The notes under the pieces were generated by a model. The model saw only the letters and a program-made list of their open reading frames with translations. It did not search any database and was not told the DNA's origin. From positions 1 through 19,461 of the forward strand of contig JAKLEJ010000011.1 of the NCBI GenBank assembly GCA_022711695.1: 19,461 nucleotides of DNA, read 5' to 3'. The DNA comes from Verrucomicrobiota bacterium (GTDB lineage: Bacteria; Verrucomicrobiota; Verrucomicrobiia; Limisphaerales; JACRJZ01). The position numbers and the translations under genes are program-made. This document shows, one piece after another, positions 1-7,800 of the stretch (position 1 is its first letter; every line of letters starts with the position of its first letter).

Positions 1-97
1 GGCTGCCGCCGAGGCGTTGACGGAGCGGCGCCCTCCAGCCGGTGTCGGTCCGTGAAATGGCGTTTTCATCGAGCGCCGGTTGTGGTAGGGGTGGGGC

Positions 98-850
98 ATG
101 CCGGACCCGGAAAGCCAGCCGCCCGCCACCTCGAGCGCCCGGGCTTACTTCACCACCACCCATTGGAGCGTGGTGCTGCGGGCCGGCCAATCCGACGCAG
201 CATCCGACCGGGAAGCGCTGGGCGCGCTCTGCCGCGCCTATTGGCGGCCGCTCTACGCCTTCGCCCGGCGTCTCGGCCAAGGCCCGGCCGACGCCGAGGA
301 CTTGACCCAGGGTTTCTTCGCCCGGTTGATCGAGAAGAACGACCTGGCCGACGCCTGCCGCGAGAAAGGCCGGTTTCGCACCTTCCTTCTCACCGCCTTC
401 AAGCGGTTTCTAGCCAACGAGTGGGACCGCCAGCACGCCCAAAAACGGGGCGGCTTTCAACCGGCGCTGTCCATCGACTCGGCGGACGCGGAAGCGCGGC
501 TGGGGGCCTTGGGCGACGGCAGCCCCGGACCGGACGTTCTGTTCGAGCGTCAGTGGGCGCTGAGCCTGCTGGAGCTGGTGATGGAGCGCCTGCGCGAGGA
601 ATACGCAGTTTCGGGCCGGATGAGGCTCTTCGAGCAGTTGCGGCCCTGCCTGGGCAGGGAGGAAACGGCGCCGCCCTACGCGCAAACGGCGGCCGAGCTC
701 CATCTGACCGAGGCGGCGGTGAAGATGGCGGTGCGGCGTTTGCGGGCGCGCTACCGGGAACTCCTGCGCGAGGAGATCGCCCGCACCATTTCCGATCCCG
801 GCGAGGTGGATGACGAAATCCGGCATCTCTTCGCCACGTTCAGCGACTGA
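98..850 (+). CDS. ECF-like RNA polymerase sigma factor
   Basis: The 250-residue product resembles the sigma-70-family regulators common in Verrucomicrobiota and Planctomycetes that sit beside protein kinase genes. They direct RNA polymerase to a limited set of promoters in the cytoplasm. Residues about 40-110 look like region 2, with the helical segment DAEDLTQGFFARLIEK at 65-80 and RFRTFLLTAFKRFLANEW at 92-109. Residues about 190-225 form a region-4-like helix-turn-helix (AAELHLTEAAVKMAVRRLR). The ATG at 98 is preceded by a purine-rich GGTAGGGGTGGGG stretch. The linker between regions 2 and 4 (about 115-150) is longer than in minimal ECF factors. The partner gene starts 95 bases downstream on the same strand, which suggests co-regulation. 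No anti-sigma gene is visible. The family is fairly certain; the target promoters are unknown. Confidence 0.88.
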   Translation: MPDPESQPPATSSARAYFTTTHWSVVLRAGQSDAASDREALGALCRAYWRPLYAFARRLGQGPADAEDLTQGFFARLIEKNDLADACREKGRFRTFLLTAFKRFLANEWDRQHAQKRGGFQPALSIDSADAEARLGALGDGSPGPDVLFERQWALSLLELVMERLREEYAVSGRMRLFEQLRPCLGREETAPPYAQTAAELHLTEAAVKMAVRRLRARYRELLREEIARTISDPGEVDDEIRHLFATFSD

Positions 851-945
851 CGGCGCCAGCCTCGCCGGGCGGCTGGCCCCGGCGAATCCGGCAAAAGGCG
901 CGTTACCTTGGGCGCTTTTCGCTTAAGAAGGGGCAGGACCGGATT

Positions 946-2722
946 ATGAACGAATCGACCACGACAATCAGGCCGGGAGGGCGCTGCCCCGAATGCGGCG
1001 CCGAACTGCCCGTCTCCGCCGGGCCAGTGCAATGCCCGCGCTGCCTTCTCAAGGCCGGCCTGCCCACCGAGCCGGCCCTGACCTCGGCGGGGGCCTTTCT
1101 GGGCACCCCGTCGTTCAGCTCGCCCGAGCAGTTGCGCGGAGACGAACTGACCGTGCGGTCGGATATCTACGCCGTGGGCGTCACGCTCTATTACCTGCTG
1201 ACGCAGCGCCAGCCGTTCCAGGCGGCCAACCTGGTGCGCCTGCTGGCCACGGTGCTCGAACAGCCGGCCGTGTCGCCCGCCCGCTGGCGGGGCAATCTGC
1301 CCCGGGGGCTGTGCCGGGCGGTGCTCCGTTGCCTCGAAAAGAACCCCGGGGACCGCTTTGCCAGCTACGCCGAGCTGCGGGCGGCGCTTCAGCCCTATGC
1401 CTCGGCGGCCCCGACTCCCGCCACGCTCGGATTGCGGTTCCTGGCCGGAGGCATCGACAGCGTGCTCCTGGGCGTTCCGCAGCAGTTCCTCGCCCTTGCT
1501 TTCATGGGGGGGTGGGACGGCCTGGGCCGCAGCGATCTGTTCCAGACACCGCGCCTGGGCCTGGTGATGCTCTGCAACTTCAGCCTCGTGGTCTGCTATC
1601 ACACCGTGCTCGAGGGCCTCTGGGGGCTGACCGCCGGCAAGGCGGCCGTCCGGCTGCGCGTGCTGCGCACCGACCGCAACCTGCCCGGGCTGTGGCGCGC
1701 CTGCCTCCGCGTGCTCATCTGCCATGGCCTGCCGTTGCTCCCCGGGGGTCTGCTCTGGTTCTGGGGCGCCGTCTGGAAGCACCCGGTGGTCGCGGACTGG
1801 CGGCTGATGCCCCTGAGCTTCGCCGCCTGGGGCGTCATGGCGCTGCTCTTTATGACCGTCCGCCGTCGCAACGGGTTTGCGGCCGTTCACGACCTGGTCA
1901 CGGGCACACGGGTGGTGCTCCGCGCCGCTCAACCGCGCCGGCCAGGGGCGCCGGCCGAGGCCCCTGCCGTGCCGCCAACGGACAACCTGCCCCAAATCGG
2001 ACCCGACCATATCCTGGACCGCCTGGGCGCCTCCGGCGACGCCGAAATGCTGGTGGGGTTCGACACCCGTCTGCTGCGCAAGGTGTGGATCCGCCGTCTG
2101 CCCGCCGGCGCCCCGCCCCTGCCTGCCCCGCTTCGCAACCTGGGCAGGCCCGCGCGCCTGCGCTGGCTCACCGGACAACGCAGTTCCGATGAAGCCTGGG
2201 ATGCCTACGAGGCTCTCCAGGGCCAGCCCCTCATCCAGTTGCTGCCCGCCAAAACCGGCTGGGAACACGCCCGCTTCTGGCTGGCAGACCTCCTGCAGGA
2301 GTTGGACGCCGCCCGGGACGGCGCCCCGCCAGCGGCGCTGGGTCTGGACCGGGTCTGGATCACCGCCGACAGCCGCGCCAAGCTGCTCGACTTCCCGGCG
2401 CCGGGCGCGAGACCGTCGCCGCCGGCCGCTGACGCGCAAGCCTTCCTGCGCCAGGTTGCCCTTGCAGCCGTCGAAGGCCGCGCAGCGGATCTCGAGACGA
2501 CGCCCGCCCCCATGCTGGCGGGTCTTCTGGCGCCACGTCGTGGCGTGGCTGCCGTTCCTGCTGCTGCCGGCCACCGTGAAGATGCTGACGCCGCACCTCG
2601 GCGAGAACTCGGCCACCCTGCTCATGGGCGCGCTGGTGGCGGCGCTTGGGGTGCTCTCCTGCCTCCTGCCCGGCCGCAGCGTCCAGGATCGGCTGGCCGG
2701 CTCCGACCTCGTCCCGCGGTAG
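946..2722 (+). pseudogene. Zinc-ribbon/kinase/RDD membrane protein lacking the kinase catalytic half; frameshifted near the C-terminus
   Basis: The intact family is an N-terminal zinc ribbon, a Ser/Thr kinase domain, an RDD membrane domain, a second kinase-like segment and a C-terminal membrane segment. Here the ribbon is present (C14, C17, C30, C33), but residue 48 onwards is already the end of the activation segment (GTPSFSSPEQL, then SDIYAVGVTLYYLLT). The glycine loop, VAIK lysine, HRD and DFG motifs are absent, so it cannot phosphorylate as a normal kinase. Residues about 160-330 resemble RDD, with several hydrophobic helices. Residues about 355-500 are a degenerate second kinase-like region ending in KLLDFPAPG. 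The frame is good to about 2490. The expected family ending (RVFWRHVVAWLP to GRSVQDRLAGSDLVPR) is in the next frame from 2519, stopping at 2722. Without the shift the frame reads on to 2955 through unrelated sequence. The start has an AGGA ribosome site 7 bases upstream. It could still yield a shortened membrane protein. Confidence 0.8.
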
Positions 2723-2725
2723 CTC

Positions 2726-2794
2726 TTGAGTTACATAGTGGCCGTGTTTGGGTTGCTGCTGGCAATCCCGATGTTCTTCCTCGAACTACGTCGA
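2726..2794 (+). pseudogene. Partial duplicate of the small membrane-protein gene at 4172-4690
   Basis: Starting 4 bases after the stop of the kinase/RDD gene, this 69-base stretch aligns without gaps to 4199-4267, inside the intact membrane-protein gene. By hand count 58 of 69 bases are identical, and most differences are silent or conservative. It would encode LSYIVAVFGLLLAIPMFFLE, matching the LSYIVTVFGLPLAILVFFLE transmembrane segment of the intact copy. The first eight or so codons of that gene, including its ATG, are missing. The similarity stops abruptly at about 2794, where a cytochrome-like coding fragment begins. The open frame continues only to a TGA at 2849-2851. This is a dead gene fragment, not a functional gene. 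Confidence 0.72.
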
Positions 2795-3444
2795 TGGTGG
2801 CGGCGCTTCTGGCCGCATTTCCGCTCTGTGCCGCAAACAATGCCCTGGTGAGCTGGAACAACCTGGGCATGCATTGCATGGACAGCGATTATTCGGTGTT
2901 CAGCATTCTCCCGCCTTACAACACCATTCATGCCCAACTGATTGTGGGAGGATGACTTGTCACCAACGGGGCGGACTATTCGGTGACCTGCCAGGGGGTG
3001 GCGGACCCGGATGGGTCGATCAACACCACCGCGCGCGGGAAGGGTAATTCCTATCAATATGCCCTTCCGCCGTATGGCGCCGCGCTCGAGCCGGATGCCG
3101 GGCTGCTGCTCTGGCCCATGCCCGGCCCCAGCAACGCGCCCCAAGGGATGCTCTTCGAGCAAACAAACCGGCCGGCCCCCGGGGTGGCCACGCCGGTCAA
3201 CTGGTTTCGGGCGGAGGGCATTCCTATCACCCCCTACGACGACGCCGGAAAGAAGAACCCTTACCCGCTGATGCGGCTGATCGCTCGTGGTCCCGGCGGC
3301 GCCCCGGTCGCGACCAACGACATTGTCCTGCCGGTCAGCGACGAGATGGACTGTCGCGCGTGCCACGCCTCGGGAACCGAGACGGCAGCGCAGCCGACTG
3401 ACGGGGCATGCGATGCGCAGACGCGGAAGGTCGAACAAGACTGA
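2794..3444 (+). pseudogene. Truncated secreted cytochrome-like gene with an in-frame stop
   Basis: From the ATG at 2794 the frame encodes MVAALLAAFPLCAANNALVS, which looks like the end of a signal peptide, then WNNLGMHCMDSDYSVFSILP and further sequence up to a TGA at 2953-2955. The same frame resumes directly after that stop (LVTNGADYSVTCQGVADPDG) and runs to 3444. It includes GIPITPYDDAGKKNPYPLMR and a c-type heme motif, CRACH, at 3352-3366. I recall the pattern (NNLGMHCMD, GIPITPYDDAGK, DEMDCRACHASG) from long secreted heme proteins of environmental bacteria; this is memory, not a search. The protein should continue well beyond the CxxCH, but homologous-looking sequence ends near 3405 and the last 13 or so codons look unrelated. 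The 5' end abuts the membrane-protein fragment and has probably lost its natural start. It is a double-truncated, stop-interrupted pseudogene. Confidence 0.72.
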
Positions 3445-3625
3445 GAACCGCGAACCATGAATCTCGAGCAGATCAGCGTTGGCCCGCTTCTGCACACTCA
3501 AAACGCCGCGGAGGACCGAATCCGCGAAACCCCATGATGCCCGCGAGATTCGCGAGAATAGAGAAATTGGGGCCACACCATGACATTCCCTCGACAACCG
3601 CGTGTCCTCGGCTGAGATTGTGCCA

Positions 3626-3993
3626 ATGTCGCGCAACTTGCGGATGGAATACCCCGGCGCCCTCTGCCACGTGAGGAGCCGAGGGGAGACGCGGCGCCCC
3701 ATCTTACTGGACAGGGTCGATCAGCCCCAAGGGGGCGCCGTCGAGGGTTGCAGGGGGCGGGTTGGGCAGAGGCGGAGTCGGAGGTGCGCCCCAAGAGCGA
3801 TCCCGGCAAACTGGCGTTGGCGGTCCAACCACGACAGGAAGCCGCCCTGCCCCAGAAATGGAACGCCGCTCGGCGGCCCATGGGGACAGGGACGCGCGCC
3901 CGCACGAGGCTGCAAGCCTGGAAGAACGCCAATGAAGGCAAAGGGAATGCGCAAGAGATCGCAAGGTCACAGTTTGAGCCCGCCTGCGACTGA
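3626..3993 (+). pseudogene. Remnant of a REP-associated (Y1/HUH) transposase
   Basis: The frame from the ATG at 3626 begins MSRNLRMEYPGALCHVRSRG and continues ETRRPILLDRVDQ, the characteristic start of RAYT/IS200-like Y1 transposases (family start: MxRxLRxEYPGAxYHVxxRG, then an IFxDDxDR segment). After about residue 35 the similarity ends. In the next frame, from about 3750, comes a segment resembling the C-terminal region seen in verrucomicrobial members: WAEAESEVRPKSDPGKLALA, then a KW-x-AAR element and TRLQAWKNANEGKG, ending at the TGA at 3991-3993. The middle of the protein is missing, including the HUH metal motif and the catalytic tyrosine. The gene is therefore inactive through an internal deletion plus a frame change near 3735-3750. 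No flanking REP palindrome pair was recognised. Confidence 0.72.
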
Positions 3994-4175
3994 TCGAAGA
4001 AGCGGACCGGGAACTTTGCGCGCGGGCCATCCAACTGGCCCAGGGCAACCAGGCCAAAGCCGCGCGCTGGCTCGGCGTGACCCGCACCACCCTGCGGGAA
4101 AAACTCGTGCGTTTTGGCTGCCGGCCCGCCGGGGCGGCAACCGATCGACCCTCGAACTCTGAACCCTCGTTATGA
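3978..4175 (+). pseudogene. C-terminal Fis-type helix-turn-helix remnant of a transcriptional regulator
   Basis: In frame 3, directly after a TGA at 3975-3977, the sequence reads ARLRLIEEADRELCARAIQL, then AQGNQAKAARWLGVTRTTLR and EKLVRFGCRP, stopping at 4173-4175. This is the Fis-type DNA-binding helix-turn-helix (HTH_8) found at the end of NtrC-like sigma-54 activators (family pattern GNQxxAAxxLGxxRxTLRxKL). There is no start codon and no AAA+ or receiver domain upstream, because the preceding bases belong to the transposase remnant. Its stop overlaps the ATG of the next gene as ATGA, so the ancestral regulator was probably translationally coupled to the membrane protein. A very short stand-alone Fis-like protein from a non-ATG start is possible but unlikely. 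Confidence 0.65.
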
Positions 4176-4690
4176 CCTGGATGGAATGGGCGGAAGCCTT
4201 GAGTTACATCGTGACCGTGTTTGGATTGCCGCTGGCCATCCTGGTGTTCTTTCTCGAACAACGCCGCGAACGGCGCAACGAGCAGGAGGAGATCTACCAG
4301 AGACTCTCCGACGAATACACCGGCTTCCTCAAGCTCGTGCTGGGCAATCCCGACCTGCAACTGCTGCGCAAGGGCGCGCCGGAGCAACCCCTGACCGACG
4401 AACAAAACGAGCGCAAGCTCGCCATCTTCAACATTCTGGTCTCGCTCTTCGAGCGCGCCTACCTGCTCGTGTTCGAGGAAAAGATGGATCGGCAGACGCA
4501 CCGCCTCTGGCTCTCGTGGGAAGATTACATGCGTGAGTGGTGTCGCCGGCGGGACTTCCGCGACGCCCTGCCGGAATTGCTCCGGGGGGAGGACGAGGAT
4601 TTTCGCGCGCACATCCTGGACATTGCCGAGGCCGAGGCAGCAGGCGGTTCTAAAGGCCAGGAAGAGACCGCCGCGACTGCACCGCGCTGA
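4172..4690 (+). CDS. Small single-span membrane protein of unknown function
   Basis: The 172-residue product begins MTWMEWAEALSYIVTVFGLP. It has one clear transmembrane helix at residues about 9-28, followed by the basic stretch QRRERR (30-35), which by the positive-inside rule puts the rest in the cytoplasm. The cytoplasmic part is charged and probably helical (EEIYQRLSDEYTGFLKLVL, then NERKLAIFNILVSLFERAYL), with WLSWEDYMREWCRRRDFRD near 113-131. I recognise no catalytic motif and cannot name the family. Its ATG overlaps the stop of the Fis-type remnant by four bases, and no strong ribosome site stands out, consistent with former translational coupling. An 84%-identical fragment of the same gene lies at 2726-2794, so this gene has been duplicated or carried with its surroundings. 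Function unknown; reading frame confident. Confidence 0.75.
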   Translation: MTWMEWAEALSYIVTVFGLPLAILVFFLEQRRERRNEQEEIYQRLSDEYTGFLKLVLGNPDLQLLRKGAPEQPLTDEQNERKLAIFNILVSLFERAYLLVFEEKMDRQTHRLWLSWEDYMREWCRRRDFRDALPELLRGEDEDFRAHILDIAEAEAAGGSKGQEETAATAPR

Positions 4691-4808
4691 CGGCCTCCGA
4701 GCGGCCAATGACCGGCCACCGGCGGCTTTCCACTCGCCACGGGGCCGGCTCGCATCCCTCGCAGCCGATGCCCGCAAGCTTCATTGCCTGTGTCCGCGAA
4801 CGGGCCGG

Positions 4809-4830
4809 GCCGCCGGGGCGGCTTTTGTTT
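4809..4830 (+). terminator. Intrinsic terminator
   Basis: A GCCGC stem (4809-4813), CGGG loop and GCGGC stem (4818-4822) are followed immediately by TTTTGTTT. This is a compact GC hairpin with a T tract on the plus strand. It lies about 120 bases after the stop of the membrane-protein gene and 40 bases before the start of the triheme protein gene, so it should separate the two transcription units. Confidence 0.6.
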
Positions 4831-4870
4831 GAATGCCGGGGGGCGGATGTGCGACTAACTGATTGAGTCT

Positions 4871-7800
4871 ATGTTTGTCGCTAACGTCATTGGATTTCGC
4901 GGCGCGGTTGGCTGGGGTTTTCTGTTGCCGGTGTTCCTGCTGCCCTGCCTGGGCCAGAGCGCAGCGCCAACCGCCGGCCAAACCGGCAAAGGCGCGGCGC
5001 CCGCCAAGCCGGCTGAAACGCTTTTCTGGATCGGCCGCGCGGACGGGACCGCCCTGGAATTCGGGGGCGCCCGAACGGGCTGGCAGTCCTTCGCGAAGCT
5101 GTTTCGCGAGCCGCTCGTGTTCACGGTGGGCGAGGACAAGCCAACGGCCTGGCCGTTCATCCACCCCAGCACCCACGACACCTGGGCCGGGGGAAGGGCG
5201 CACACGTTCACGATCCGGTTCACCGCGGGGCCGCTGCCCAAACGGCCGTTGCACCTGATCGTGGGACTGGTCAGCGCGCATCCCACGCCCTCGATGCTCA
5301 CTCTGACGGTCAACGGCACGAACGTGGCAGCGCAACGCCTGGCCGCCGGGAAAGGCAGCGGCGATCCGGCCGAGTGGGGCCATCAAAGCACGCTGGTGTT
5401 CCCGCTGCCCGCCCAGGCCGTCCGGCCGGGGACGAATGCGCTCAGCCTGTCCCTGAGCGACGGGAGCTGGATGGTGTACGATTATCTCTGCCTGGGCGCC
5501 AATCCGCAGCCGCCGATGATTTCCCACAAGGACAACACCCTGCTGACAAAATTCCGGGAAGGGGCCATGGCCGGCGTCGAGGAATTCGTCTTCGCCGCGC
5601 GCAAGGTGAACGACTCGGACGGCCACTGGTATGCCAACATCGGGTACTATGCCCACGACGCCAGCCGGAAAGCCTGGCGGGAAGGGGCGCGGCTCTACCG
5701 GTGGAACGCCGTCAGCAACCAGCTCTCGATCCTGCTGGACGATCCCCGGGGCGGCATCCGGGATCCGCAGGTCCACTACGACGGTCGGAAGATCCTGTTC
5801 AGCTACCGGAAGGGGGGCACGGAGGCCTACCATCTTTACGAGATCGACCGCGACGGCACGGGGTTGCGCCAGCTCACCCACGGCGACTATGACGACTTCG
5901 AGCCCACCTACCTGGCCTGCGGGGACATCGTGTTTGTCTCGACCCGGTGCAAGCGATGGGTGAACTGCTGGCTGACCCAGGTGGCGGTGATGTACCGCTG
6001 CGACGCCAACGGCGGCAACCTCCGCCCGATCTCGAGCAACAACGAGCACGACAACACGCCCTGGCCGCTGCACGACGGCCGCCTGCTTTACACCCGCTGG
6101 GAATATGTCGATCGCAGCCAGGTGGATTATCACCACTTGTGGGTGTCCAACCCGGACGGCTCGGCCCAGATGAACTGGTACGGGAATCTGCATCCGGGCA
6201 TTGTGATGATCGACGCCAAGCCGATTCCCGGCTCGGACAAGGTGGTGTCGATCTTCTCGCCCGGCCACGGCCAGCTCGAGCACGCCGGGGCGGTGACGGT
6301 GGTGGACCCGAAAGCGGGCCCCGACGAGCGTTCGTTCGCCCAGCGCATCAGCCGCGAGAACCACTTTCGCGATCCGTGGGCTTTCTCGGAAGACTGCTTC
6401 ATGGCCGCCGCGGGGGCCTCGCTGGCGATTCTGGACGAAACCGGATCGAGCCAGGAAATCTTCAAACTGCCTGCCGAAGACGTGAAAGCGGGTTTGCTGC
6501 TGCACGAGCCGCGGCCGCTGGCGCCGCGCCCGCGCGAGCGGATCGTTCCGGAGCGGACCCATCCGGCCCACGCCACCGGGCGGCTGTTCCTGGCCAACAT
6601 CTACGAGGGGCGTCACATGGCCGGCGTGAAGCGCGGCGAGATCAAGAAGCTGCTGGTGCTGGAGACCCTCCCCATGCCCATCCACTACACCGGGGGCATG
6701 GACCCGATCAGCTACGGGGGCACCTTCACGCTCGAACGCATCGTGGGGACGGTTCCGGTCGAGCCGGACGGCTCGGCCTACGTGGAGCTGCCCGCCTTGC
6801 GCAGCTTCTTCTTCGTGGCCCTGGACGAGAAGGACGAGTCGGTCAAACGGATGCAGAGCTTTCTCAGCGTCCAGCCGGGGGAAGTCACCAGTTGCGTGGG
6901 GTGTCATGAACAACGCACGCGCACGCCGGCCACGGACCAGAGTGGCGCCCTGGCGGCGCGGCGCGCCCCCAGCCGCATCCAACCGGTCGAGGACGTTCCC
7001 GAGGTGATCGACTTCCCGCGGGACATCCAGCCGGTCCTCGACTCCTTGTGTGTGAGCTGTCACGGTTACGAGAAGACGGCGGTCGGCGGCCCGCGAGCCG
7101 GACGGCTGCTGCTGGCCGGAGACCGGGGGCCCATGTTCAGCCACAGCTATTACATGCTGACCATCGCGCGGCTGTTCTCCGACGGACGCAACCAGCCGCG
7201 CAGCAGCTACGCGCCACGCTCGCTCGGTTCCTCGGCCAGCCGGCTTTTGAAGCTGGTCGATGGCTCGCATTACGGGGCCAAGGCCACGCCCCGCCAACGA
7301 ACACTGCTGCGGCTCTGGATAGAATCGGGCGCCGCCTACCCGGGGACCTACGCGGCGCTGGGTTGCGGCATGATCGGCAACTACGCCGAGAACCAGAAGA
7401 TCAACACGGACGAGGCCTGGCCGGCCAGCCAGGCAGCCGGCGCCGTCCTGGGCCGGCGTTGCGCCAGTTGCCACGACCAGCCCGGACGCCTGCTCCCCGT
7501 CAACCTGTCGGACGAGCGCGGGGTGTCGTTCTGGCAGCCGGATCTGCGCGACCCGCGCCTGAACACCAGCCGCCACATCGTCTTCAACCTGTCGCGCCCG
7601 GAAAGATCCCTCCTGCTCCTGGCCCCGTTGTCCGAGAAGGCCGGCGGCTGGGGCTTGTGCCGGGACCCCAAGACCCGGCAGCCAGCCACGGTCTTTGCCA
7701 GCGCCGAGGATCCCGATTACCAGCGGCTCCTGGCGATGTGCCAGGCCGGAAAGGCCCGGCTGGAGGAAGTCACCCGCTTCGACCAGGCGGATTTCAGGCC

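Noticed and set aside
858..895. GC-rich hairpin between the sigma factor and kinase/RDD genes as a terminator
   Set aside because: The CGCCGGGC/GCCCCGGCG stem is imperfect and no T tract follows; the two genes are more likely co-transcribed.
2485..2525. Programmed frameshifting in the kinase/RDD gene
   Set aside because: No slippery heptamer with a following stable structure is evident, and the gene already shows a large deletion, so a disabling mutation is more likely.
751..2625. A 624-codon open frame on the minus strand opposite the sigma factor and kinase/RDD genes
   Set aside because: Same reason: a low-complexity Gln/Arg/Gly-rich product antisense to recognisable domains.
2953..2955. 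TGA read as selenocysteine or tryptophan within the cytochrome-like gene
   Set aside because: I did not see a convincing stem-loop after it, nor a conserved redox site at that residue, and the gene is truncated at both ends, so simple decay is the better explanation.
4781..7576. A 931-codon open frame on the minus strand opposite the triheme protein gene
   Set aside because: It is antisense to a clear gene with signal peptide, domains and heme motifs. Its product is His/Arg/Gly/Pro-rich with no motif, as expected from codon bias in high-GC DNA.
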